Origin: Paludibacter sp.
Lineage (GTDB): Bacteria > Bacteroidota > Bacteroidia > Bacteroidales > Paludibacteraceae
Assembly: GCA_024709185.1 (NCBI GenBank)
Contig: JANJXE010000359.1
Span: 1 to 7,276, forward strand
DNA length: 7,276 bases
Reading direction: 5' to 3'
The notes beneath the pieces are model-generated. The model did not search any database. It saw nothing but the letters and a program-made list of their open reading frames with translations, and was not told where the DNA came from. Positions 1 through 6,420 of the stretch are shown here, one piece after another (position 1 is the stretch's first letter; every line of letters begins with the position of its first letter). The position numbers and the translations under genes are program-made.

Positions 1-579
1 TGGAATTTGCCCTTCAAGGGTATATGTAGTACCTGTACCGATTGTTACCGTGGTGATTACCGTTGCTCCTGACGGCAAAGCAGGGAAGTTTAACCATTGG
101 AGTGCCACGGGATTACTCGTAGCATCGGGCATTGTTTGATAATGAAATGCAGGATCGGCAGGTATTCCATCCAGAATTGGATGTGTTGGTGCGGCAGTTT
201 TCACCGCTATATCGGTAGTGTTGGCATAATCGGTACCGGTAACGCTTGTGGCCAGCCATTTCAACGCATTGTTATGTCCGCGGGCAGCAAATGTTTTTAA
301 GCCAACGAAAGGAATGGGTGCTGTTCTGAATGCTGCCCAGGTGCTGGCAGTCGAACCAATCGTTTCGCTGAGCACAGCCAGGTCGTAATTGCCGGCAGGT
401 ACCGTACCGTTCGCAACAAAAACAGTCACATTGTAGCCATTCATACTCAAATAATTGATAATGTTTTGATCGGCAAGTGGTTCAACATTGGAAGCAACGA
501 TGAACACACAATTTTTGACAGCAAATGATGCGCTTATACAAAGCACACTGAGAGCCAAAAGAGTAAAGAGCTTTTTCAT
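1..579 (-). CDS. Secreted protein of uncertain function, N-terminal part (runs off left edge); possible glutamine-amidotransferase-like fold
   Basis: The frame is open from the ATG at 579 to the left edge: 193 complete codons with no stop, so the C-terminus is missing. Residues 1-20 (MKKLFTLLALSVLCISASFA) form a Sec signal peptide with likely cleavage after SFA-20. Cys14 is not in a proper lipobox, so a lipoprotein is unlikely. The mature part begins with a beta-strand (NCVFIVAS), then a helix, then GYNVTVF and NYDLAVLSE. This alternating pattern resembles flavodoxin-like or class I glutamine-amidotransferase/ThuA-like domains, and the later THPILDGIP recalls the HPI-G stretch of ThuA-type proteins. 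No catalytic Cys-His-Glu triad can be identified, so the fold is only a suggestion. From about residue 165 the sequence becomes Thr/Gly-rich, as in beta-rich secreted domains. A weak terminator separates it from the GH130 gene, so it may be its own transcription unit. The CDS itself is firm; the function is unknown. Confidence 0.85.
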   Translation of the reverse strand, partial: MKKLFTLLALSVLCISASFAVKNCVFIVASNVEPLADQNIINYLSMNGYNVTVFVANGTVPAGNYDLAVLSETIGSTASTWAAFRTAPIPFVGLKTFAARGHNNALKWLATSVTGTDYANTTDIAVKTAAPTHPILDGIPADPAFHYQTMPDATSNPVALQWLNFPALPSGATVITTVTIGTGTTYTLEGQIP

Positions 580-651
580 GAGAATTGAATTTTTAAAAGT
601 TAGTATAAGAGAAGTAAATCTTTTTATGTAGTTCGTAAGAAGTATACTTAA

Positions 652-677
652 AACCTCTATCAACATGAAAAGAGGCT
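652..677 (-). terminator. Weak candidate rho-independent terminator after the GH130 gene
   Basis: On the minus strand AGCCTCT (677-671) pairs with AGAGGTT (658-652): seven base pairs including one G-U, around a 12-nt loop. The strand then continues as a short run of Ts (653-650) before A. It starts 8 nt past the GH130 stop codon, the expected place. The stem is only moderately GC-rich, the loop is long and the T tract is short, so termination may be partial. Confidence 0.4.
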
Positions 678-684
678 ATTGACT

Positions 685-1674
685 TTACCATGCATGTTCC
701 TTTACATAGCTAATAATCTCATCAACCTGAGCGTAGGCAATAGCCGTGTAAGTATCGGCAGCACCATAATAAATGGCTAATCGTCCGGTAGCACCATCGG
801 CCACCACACCAGTTGGGAAAACCACATTGCCCACATAACCCGCTGTTTCGTAAATCCTTTCGGGTGATAACAGTGGGAATTTGCAGCGATACAGCACTTT
901 TGTGGGATCATTGATATCCAGAATTGCAGCTCCCATGCTGTACACAAAGCTATCGCAGGTATCGGTAACACCGTGATACAGCAACAGCCAGCCTTCGGTA
1001 GTCTCAATAGGGATAGGTCCCGGACCAATTTTCACACGCTCCCACTTCAGCGGACCCGCTGTAAATACCATGCGATGCTTTCCCCAATAGATTAAATCGG
1101 GACTTTCACTAAAGAAAATATCGCCATAGTTTACAGCCATTGCTTTGCCCATCGGACGGCTCAGCATAGCAAATTTTCCGTTAATTTTTTTAGGAAATAA
1201 CACCCCGTTGCGATTAAACGGAAGAAACGCATTCTCTATCTGGTGAAAAGTTTTGAAGTCTTTTGTCCAGGCCTGACCAATGGTTGCTCCGTAGTAGGCA
1301 TTGCACCAGGTGATGTAATAGGTATCGTCAATTTTGCAAAGACGAGGATCGTAGGCAATGGTAATTTTACCCAAAGCCGGCTCGGAGCAGGTAAAACAGA
1401 TAGGTTCTTCTTCAATTTTCCAGTTGATACCATCTGCGCTTTTACCCAGATGTAAGTTGGGCTCCATCGACAGCGAATCCACGCGAAAGACGCCGATAAA
1501 ACCATCTTCCCAGGGTATCACACAGCTATTGAATACGCTTCGTGCTTTGGGCATCGGATGCAGGTCTATAATAGGATTGGTACTATGCCGCCAGACTACT
1601 TCATTGCAGTCGGCAGGTTTGGGCTCCCAGGGCATTGTGGGAACGGCATCGGCTATTAAAGCAGTATTGTTCAT
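685..1674 (-). CDS. GH130 family beta-1,4-mannoside phosphorylase (GH130_2-like), cytoplasmic
   Basis: The likely product is a 329-residue inverting phosphorylase that splits a beta-1,4-linked mannoside (mannooligosaccharide or Man-beta-1,4-GlcNAc) with inorganic phosphate, giving alpha-mannose-1-phosphate. GH130 landmarks occur in order along a five-bladed propeller: YDPR at 108-111 with Asp109 as the expected proton donor, FNRNG at 154-158, SRP at 172-174, GPGPIP at 217-222, YHGV at 233-236, and YYGAADT at 302-308. From memory the sequence closely tracks the gut enzyme UhgbMP (shared WCN-Y, FETFHQ-like and ENAF-PFNRNGVLFP segments), which favours GH130_2. Exact substrate cannot be read from sequence. 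There is no signal peptide, so it acts in the cytoplasm. I chose the ATG at 1674, which follows an A-rich leader; a TTG two codons upstream (1680) is in frame but less likely. It lies 102 nt downstream of the symporter, its probable substrate importer, in the same direction. Confidence 0.93.
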   Translation of the reverse strand: MNNTALIADAVPTMPWEPKPADCNEVVWRHSTNPIIDLHPMPKARSVFNSCVIPWEDGFIGVFRVDSLSMEPNLHLGKSADGINWKIEEEPICFTCSEPALGKITIAYDPRLCKIDDTYYITWCNAYYGATIGQAWTKDFKTFHQIENAFLPFNRNGVLFPKKINGKFAMLSRPMGKAMAVNYGDIFFSESPDLIYWGKHRMVFTAGPLKWERVKIGPGPIPIETTEGWLLLYHGVTDTCDSFVYSMGAAILDINDPTKVLYRCKFPLLSPERIYETAGYVGNVVFPTGVVADGATGRLAIYYGAADTYTAIAYAQVDEIISYVKEHAW

Positions 1675-1732
1675 CGTCAAATTATTTTTTTTGAGACCTC
1701 TTCAGGGCTCTTTGTTTTACAACATTTATGCT

Positions 1733-1751
1733 CCCAGGGTTATTACCCGGG
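1733..1751 (-). repeat. GC-rich hairpin between symporter and phosphorylase genes
   Basis: On the minus strand CCCGGGT (1751-1745) can pair with ACCC-T-GGG (1740-1733) around a four-base loop (AATA), giving seven pairs with one bulged T. It starts 26 nt past the symporter stop codon and lies 58 nt before the GH130 start. No T tract follows, so it is not a standard terminator. It could protect the 3' end of the symporter message or set the ratio of symporter to phosphorylase. The rest of the 1675-1776 gap holds no good promoter match. Confidence 0.4.
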
Positions 1752-1776
1752 CTTATTCCAAATCAATCCTTAAGGG

Positions 1777-3975
1777 CTAACTCCCTAAACTCACAATCAG
1801 CATCAGTAAACCAACAACACTCAACACAGCAACACTCGACCCCACAACTCCAACCCAGTCTTCACGGGTCCATTTTCGGAATTCCCAATTGGATTCGGGG
1901 AAAATTTTCAGATGATTAAATCGGTTGGGATTGGTGCGGGTCAGTTCCATTTCCTTATCATCCTCGAGCGAACATTCGCCCACCACGGGTGTCAGAAGCT
2001 TACCGTAAAACTGATCGAGCGATTCCTTATCAAGTGGTTTTGTAAAATACGCAACAAGCATCAGAATCAGAAAAGGAAAAATGATGCGGAACAGGAAGGT
2101 CAGGGTTTCGTTTAAGGAATAAGAATTGGTGGATAAGTCCCATCCCAGCTTATCCAAAGCGATAAGTTCCACTTTCAGATATCCCTTTCCTGTGGCCTGA
2201 TTTCCCAAATATTTAATTCCTTCGCTCCAAAAAATAGATTTTTTAGGAAGTAAAACTGTTTTTTCGAATTTTTCTCCGGTTTGAAGCTCCGAAGGTCGTT
2301 CGCCTTCGGCTTTACCAATTTCATTCAATTTATCCCAGCTGCTTATTGCATCGTTTCGTTGCTGAACATCCATCTCTCTGGCTGTATAAATTCGACTTAC
2401 AGGAACAGCAAGCGTCGTTTTGCTCAGGTATTCCGAGCTTCTCATGCCGGGCAAAAACGGTAATCCAAAAGGTAAAACAACGGTAGCGATAAACATTACC
2501 ACCATCGATGCCCATGCTCCTGCTCTGTTGGAACGACGCCACAGCATGCCCAGCCAGAAAGCCGCAGCCAGTATACAATTGAACATCATGGTCATTTTGA
2601 ACAACTCGAACAAGCCACTGGACTGAGTAGCGATAAACGCTGAAAATCCCATGTAGAGGGCACTGAAAATTCGTCCCACCCAGATATAGTGCTTTTCGGA
2701 ACAATTAGGGCGAAATGGCCGGTACAAATTATTGGTGATGAGTGCAGCGGCAGTCAGCATAAAAGTTGATGCCGACGACATCAGTGCGGCAATCAGGCAG
2801 GCAATCATCAGTCCTACCAGACCCATGTTCAGCGGTCCAAGTAAATCGCGCGTTGCCATTCCCCACACATAGTCGGGATCGGAGATGGAATTGCCGTAAA
2901 GAACCACAGTTAATAAAGCTACAAGACCCCACATGACGCTCGAATAGCGTTTGAGCAGCATGCCTGTAACAAACCCGTAACGGGCTACATAGTCATTTTT
3001 GGCCGATCCACAGGCTGTCATTTGGTTAGCCTGAACTGCGGTTGTAATGACAATCATCACCGAGAAGCCCACAATCCAATACCACGAAAATTCAATCAGA
3101 TTGGGTGATCCCCAAATTTCCATAAAAGAAGCGGGTAAAACCTTGTGCATGGATTCGAAGGCCCCCATAAATCCTTCACCACCAAACTGCAGATTGATTT
3201 TGGCCATGGCAAAGGGGATGAGCATGACCGATAAAATGATTATGAATATTCCCTGCACCAGATCGACCATAAAAGCAGCGGTGAGTCCGCCTTTACTGGC
3301 ATAGAGAAAGGAAACAAGAGCAACGATAAAAATGAGCCAGTTTTCGTTGAAATAGGAATATTCCTTCTTAGGGTTCAGGGATTGCAATTCCACCAAACGC
3401 GATTGCTGGTCTTCACTAAGCAAGGCAAAATCCACTGCTTCCAGCCCCTCCCGTTCAACTGCCTTATAATATTCTGGCTTTTCGGTAGTATTCAGTTCTG
3501 AAACAGGTTTGGATGCAATGGCAGAAACCGTTTTCGACATAGCCACAAAACCAATTGCAGCAATAAGAACAAAGAAGATAGATTGACACAGGGCATAAAA
3601 AGCCGCCATACGTTTAGATCCGTAGCGATCTTCAAAGAAATCACCCAGCGTAAGCAGTCGCAAGCGGCGGTACCAGATAGAAGTCATCCAAAACACAGGC
3701 AGGTTAATCAATCCACCGGCAATCATTGCCCAGATGCCTGAAGCTCCATTGGTATTCACCATAGTCGAAGTGGTTGTCACATTTTCTACCGAGGTGGCTT
3801 GTCCGAATGCCGCAAAGGTTTGTATCAGCTTTCCAAATCGTCTACCGCCCATGAAGTAATCATCCCGGTTGTTGATTTTACGGGCAGTGCGAATGGCAAT
3901 GACTATAATCAACACAAAATAGAAAAGAATGATAGCTATGTCGAGGAGTGTTAATCCCCAAAAAGTAGTGTGCAT
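1777..3975 (-). CDS. Sodium:solute symporter (SSS family, TC 2.A.21) with two long hydrophilic inserts
   Basis: This is an inner-membrane Na+-coupled importer of 732 residues, longer than the roughly 500-550 usual for the family. I count about 14 hydrophobic segments, near residues 11-28, 50-68, 81-99, 127-149, 212-227, 233-254, 298-317, 342-360, 382-409, 432-452, 457-479, 484-504, 624-644 and 708-729. The second segment carries FGQATSVENVTTTS, matching the unwound first core helix. The ninth ends in MSSASTFMLTAAALITNN, where Ser/Thr at 400-404 match the family's Na+ site. The extra length lies mainly in hydrophilic stretches at 155-211 and 511-621. I prefer the ATG at 3975: the frame extends to a TTG at 4023, but those 16 codons add nothing family-like and would begin almost at the predicted transcription start. 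Solute cannot be deduced from sequence; the downstream mannoside phosphorylase suggests a mannose-containing oligosaccharide. A candidate promoter and two dyads lie just upstream. Confidence 0.92.
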   Translation of the reverse strand: MHTTFWGLTLLDIAIILFYFVLIIVIAIRTARKINNRDDYFMGGRRFGKLIQTFAAFGQATSVENVTTTSTMVNTNGASGIWAMIAGGLINLPVFWMTSIWYRRLRLLTLGDFFEDRYGSKRMAAFYALCQSIFFVLIAAIGFVAMSKTVSAIASKPVSELNTTEKPEYYKAVEREGLEAVDFALLSEDQQSRLVELQSLNPKKEYSYFNENWLIFIVALVSFLYASKGGLTAAFMVDLVQGIFIIILSVMLIPFAMAKINLQFGGEGFMGAFESMHKVLPASFMEIWGSPNLIEFSWYWIVGFSVMIVITTAVQANQMTACGSAKNDYVARYGFVTGMLLKRYSSVMWGLVALLTVVLYGNSISDPDYVWGMATRDLLGPLNMGLVGLMIACLIAALMSSASTFMLTAAALITNNLYRPFRPNCSEKHYIWVGRIFSALYMGFSAFIATQSSGLFELFKMTMMFNCILAAAFWLGMLWRRSNRAGAWASMVVMFIATVVLPFGLPFLPGMRSSEYLSKTTLAVPVSRIYTAREMDVQQRNDAISSWDKLNEIGKAEGERPSELQTGEKFEKTVLLPKKSIFWSEGIKYLGNQATGKGYLKVELIALDKLGWDLSTNSYSLNETLTFLFRIIFPFLILMLVAYFTKPLDKESLDQFYGKLLTPVVGECSLEDDKEMELTRTNPNRFNHLKIFPESNWEFRKWTREDWVGVVGSSVAVLSVVGLLMLIVSLGS

Positions 3976-4037
3976 TTTTACAATGGCATTTAATTTTGAA
4001 CCCAGAAAGTTAATTTTCGGCAATAATCAAATCAATT

Positions 4038-4061
4038 GTGAGCAAAATTATTTGCCCTCAC
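4038..4061. promoter_or_regulatory. Imperfect dyad covering the predicted -7 box (candidate operator)
   Basis: On the plus strand GTGAGCAAA (4038-4046) is mirrored by TTTGCCCTCAC (4051-4061) around a four-base centre. The arms match over nine positions once two extra bases in the right arm are bulged out. The dyad sits directly on the candidate -7 box of the symporter promoter, a position where a bound repressor would block RNA polymerase. No regulator gene is in the window, so this is a structural call only. Confidence 0.4.
4043..4050 (-). promoter_or_regulatory. Candidate Bacteroidota -7 box for the symporter/GH130 unit
   Basis: The minus strand reads TAATTTTG, an exact match to the Bacteroidota -7 consensus TAnnTTTG. 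It ends 67 nt before the chosen symporter ATG (3975), placing transcription start near 4037 and leaving a leader of about 60 nt. No good -33 TTTG exists at the usual distance upstream; that region is occupied by a perfect inverted repeat instead. Such an eight-base match can occur by chance in A/T-rich DNA, but its position between a terminator and a gene start supports it. Confidence 0.5.
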
Positions 4062-4065
4062 TTAA

Positions 4066-4087
4066 TTAATCATTAAATAATGATTAA
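4066..4087. promoter_or_regulatory. Perfect 9-bp inverted repeat in the -33 region (candidate regulator site)
   Basis: TTAATCATT (4066-4074) is repeated in inverted form as AATGATTAA (4079-4087) around a four-base spacer (AAAT). Its proximal edge is about 16 nt upstream of the candidate -7 box, so it covers the place where a -33 element would sit. A dimeric transcription factor is the natural reading, possibly an activator because no consensus -33 is visible. It also follows the T tract of the terminator at 4090-4104, so it may instead extend that structure in RNA. Confidence 0.45.
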
Positions 4088-4104
4088 AACCGCTGTTACA
4101 GCGG
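4086..4104 (-). terminator. Rho-independent terminator after the phosphatase gene
   Basis: On the minus strand CCGCTG (4104-4099) and CAGCGG (4095-4090) form a perfect six-pair GC-rich stem with a three-base loop, followed at once by TTTT (4089-4086) and further A/T. It lies 107 nt beyond the phosphatase stop codon and upstream of the candidate symporter promoter. This is the main reason for placing a transcription-unit boundary in the 3976-4210 gap. Confidence 0.6.
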
Positions 4105-4137
4105 AAATATGTTTAAATTTACAGTGTTTTATGCTCC

Positions 4138-4158
4138 TGACTGGCATTTTGACTGGCA
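4138..4158. repeat. Two tandem copies of TGACTGGCA, 12-bp period
   Basis: TGACTGGCA occurs at 4138-4146 and again at 4150-4158 on the plus strand, separated by TTT. The 12-bp period puts the copies roughly on the same face of the helix, compatible with paired binding sites. They lie downstream of the phosphatase stop and about 100 nt upstream of the predicted symporter transcription start. A chance duplication is also possible. Confidence 0.35.
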
Positions 4159-4210
4159 GTGCCCCGCCGTTTTTTTTAACAATTCAGAAGCATTGGCGGA
4201 ATGTATCCAA

Positions 4211-6379
4211 TTAAGACTTGATAAATTTCTCTGTCAGTTGTATTTTATCCGTTTCAACACTAACAAGATAAATTGATTCCGGTAGATTGTGAGGCAATTC
4301 CATTTCCTTTTGGGAACTGCTATAGGGTATTTCTTTGATTAAAACAGGTTCACCACAGATGTTGTAAATTTTTATTCGGATTGATTTTTCATTTTCAAAA
4401 CCGGATAAGTTCAAGGTCAGATTACCCGATTTATAAGGATTCGGAATCAGCTTGAACGACATACCATTTTTTGTGTTGACATGGTTTATTCCAGAAAATA
4501 ATTCATCCGGTCCCATGCGAATATCATCAATACGGGTTGTGATGCTGCCCGATTTTGTAGCATAAATCCGAAACCAGTTGATAGCTGCTAAATTGGTCGT
4601 ACCAGTCCTCGATGCTGTGCTGGTTCTCAATGACACTTCATTCCATCCGTTTTTTAATCCGGATAACGACCATTGTAATTCATCGGTGTCGGCTTTTCCG
4701 CCACTTCCTGCTTCCACTCGTACTGTACCCGTCAGGCTCACATCAGAAATGTAATACCAGAATTTCAATACCCCGTTTGAAGGGGTGGATCCCGAGTTGA
4801 AAGGTAATGAAAATACTTTCTTAAATTCCTCTGATACGGATCCAACGCTTTGCACACAAGCTGTTCCTTCCATCTGATCAGCTGTGTTTAAAGACCTCAC
4901 ATTGGATGATGAACCACCCCACCCTGTAATCGCATCACAATTATCTATGCTTAAGTTGCCGGTGTAGGCAGACACAGAAATACTTGCTGTTGAGATTTTG
5001 GTGCCTCCGAGTATCGAAGCTGTGATGGTTGCTTTACCATCTGATTTTACGGTGACAAGACCTGATGAACTTACAGTTGCTACAGCTTCATTATCCGAAG
5101 TCCAGTTAACTTGTTCATTAGAAAAAGTTTTAGGAAAAACAACCGACGAAAGTTGATGGGTTGAGCCGGGATTAGTCAGTATTGTTCGTGGAGATACATA
5201 AATGCCGGGTTCATTCGACTTTACATAATCGAAGGTTTCAATAACACTTCCATTGCTCCGTTTTGCAGTCAGTCTGAGTTTGGTGTCATCAATACCGAAC
5301 TGACAAAAATGATAGGACTTGTCGAAGATGACCACATTCTCCTGCGGTGCAGGTGTGTATTGCGGGGCCCCTCCTCCTGCAGTGGTAATGTGCATTACAT
5401 TATTCACATCGGCACGAGAATAGTAGTGGTTGTGTGCGGAAATTACCATCTGCACATCGTATTTCAGACATAAAGGTTGAATGACATTCTGAACGGGCAG
5501 ATTATTGGAATGTCCTCCCGAAACAGGATAAGCTGTCCAGCCAGGCTCATGAAGTAAAATAATCTTCCAGGGCTTAGTAGTAGTTGCCAGGTCGCTTTCT
5601 AACCAGCTATATTGCGCACTTCCCGGAGAATAAAGTGTATATTGATCGAGAACAGCTACATGCACATTGGCATAATCGAAGGAAAAATAATACCTGCCTG
5701 AGACAAATTGTGGATATGGAAAATACTTGGCATACAATATTCCATGCCCTTCGTGATTACCCATAGCACCCAGTAAGGGAACCCGTGCTAATAAGTTCTG
5801 AATATCCGGATACTGAGGATTGAAAAACTCATTCGACCAACTGGATTCTTCATTGCCGTACTGTACAAAATCGCCACCAAACAACACCATGGTTTGCGAG
5901 GCAGGATTAAGAGCGATTTCCTCTGAGATTTTTTTAGCTACTGGTGCATGGTATTCGGGATAAGTGCGTGTATCTCCATAGGCATAAAAAGTTACTTTCG
6001 TAGCATCCGCAGCAGGTGCTGTCATAAAATCACCGGTTTTCGACTCCCCGTTATTCGCCGTCACTTTGTAAAAATATTTTGTTCCGGGCGTGAGACCTGT
6101 TATTGTCAGTTTATGCTGATGACTGTTTCCAAATTCAACAGATGTCTGATTACCGGTTTCATAGTTGGTGTCCAAGCCCCATTCTACGCGACAGGTGACA
6201 GTTGTTACCATCTGCCAGAGCACCATCATTTCGGTGTTTTTGCCGGTATAAATCAGATAGGGATGTTTTTCAAATGCTGAAGTGTCTGTGAACTCAGTGC
6301 CTGAAGCAAAAGTCTGCGCTAAGGAAATCAACACGATTCCTGTGAAAAGCAGGAAGGCTTTTTTAATGGTAAATGTCAT
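4211..6379 (-). CDS. Secreted purple-acid-phosphatase-like metallophosphoesterase with Big_2, carbohydrate-binding-like and T9SS sorting domains
   Basis: This 722-residue protein probably hydrolyses phosphomonoesters outside the cell. Residues 1-25 are a Sec signal peptide (TIKKAFLLFTGIVLISLAQ core). Domains in order: a fibronectin-like purple acid phosphatase N-domain (about 36-121), a metallophosphoesterase domain (127-375), a Big_2-type Ig-like domain (392-471), a beta-rich domain resembling carbohydrate-binding modules and ending in RIDDIRMG (475-622), and a T9SS type A sorting domain (641-722; LIPNPYKSGNLTL, then KIYNICGEPV and ESIYLVSVET). Metal-ligand motifs are present: GDTR with Asp136, GGDFVQYG with Asp170, GNHE with Asn208, LLHEPGW with His277, and AHNHYY with His316/His318. 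The Tyr of the second motif lies one place later than in classic purple enzymes. The start is the ATG at 6379, directly before the signal peptide. It follows the sulfatase by 41 nt, so the pair is probably one operon. T9SS tails direct export and often surface anchoring. Natural substrate is unknown. Confidence 0.92.
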   Translation of the reverse strand: MTFTIKKAFLLFTGIVLISLAQTFASGTEFTDTSAFEKHPYLIYTGKNTEMMVLWQMVTTVTCRVEWGLDTNYETGNQTSVEFGNSHQHKLTITGLTPGTKYFYKVTANNGESKTGDFMTAPAADATKVTFYAYGDTRTYPEYHAPVAKKISEEIALNPASQTMVLFGGDFVQYGNEESSWSNEFFNPQYPDIQNLLARVPLLGAMGNHEGHGILYAKYFPYPQFVSGRYYFSFDYANVHVAVLDQYTLYSPGSAQYSWLESDLATTTKPWKIILLHEPGWTAYPVSGGHSNNLPVQNVIQPLCLKYDVQMVISAHNHYYSRADVNNVMHITTAGGGAPQYTPAPQENVVIFDKSYHFCQFGIDDTKLRLTAKRSNGSVIETFDYVKSNEPGIYVSPRTILTNPGSTHQLSSVVFPKTFSNEQVNWTSDNEAVATVSSSGLVTVKSDGKATITASILGGTKISTASISVSAYTGNLSIDNCDAITGWGGSSSNVRSLNTADQMEGTACVQSVGSVSEEFKKVFSLPFNSGSTPSNGVLKFWYYISDVSLTGTVRVEAGSGGKADTDELQWSLSGLKNGWNEVSLRTSTASRTGTTNLAAINWFRIYATKSGSITTRIDDIRMGPDELFSGINHVNTKNGMSFKLIPNPYKSGNLTLNLSGFENEKSIRIKIYNICGEPVLIKEIPYSSSQKEMELPHNLPESIYLVSVETDKIQLTEKFIKS

Positions 6380-6420
6380 GTAGTAGATTTTAATAGATGT
6401 GAACCCTTGAGGTTATGCAT

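Noticed and set aside
595..602. TAACTTTT (minus strand) as a -7 box for the left-edge gene
   Set aside because: It misses the consensus final G, lies only 15 nt from the start codon and has no clear -33 partner.
1675..1680. TTG start two codons upstream of the GH130 ATG
   Set aside because: The ATG at 1674 directly follows an A-rich leader and is the simpler start. The two extra residues add nothing recognisable.
1358..1780. 140-codon plus-strand open frame opposite the GH130 gene
   Set aside because: It lies antisense to a clearly conserved enzyme, its translation shows no domain, and no promoter or start signal stands out.
2330..2704. 124-codon minus-strand open frame inside the symporter gene
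   Set aside because: It is an alternative frame within the symporter coding region; the translation is Cys-rich and irregular and resembles no family.
3976..4023. 16-codon N-terminal extension of the symporter from a TTG
   Set aside because: The extension carries no family-like sequence and would begin only about 14 nt from the predicted transcription start. ATG 3975 leads straight into the first membrane segment.
4034..4043. AATTGTGAGC resembling the left half of the E. coli lac operator
   Set aside because: Only the half-site matches, the right half differs, and the host is not an enterobacterium. It is treated as coincidence apart from the dyad itself.
4164..4199. CCGCC and GGCGG inverted pair with a T8 run between, considered as a terminator
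   Set aside because: The stem is only five pairs with a 26-nt loop, and the T run lies inside the loop rather than after the stem.
5948..6280. 110-codon plus-strand open frame opposite the phosphatase
   Set aside because: It is the antisense shadow of the phosphatase N-terminal domain, with no recognisable protein features.
6401..6413. Small dyad (AACCC-TTG-AGGTT) between sulfatase and phosphatase, considered as a terminator
   Set aside because: Five pairs including a G-U, no T tract, and a gap of only 41 nt. It is more likely chance within an operon.
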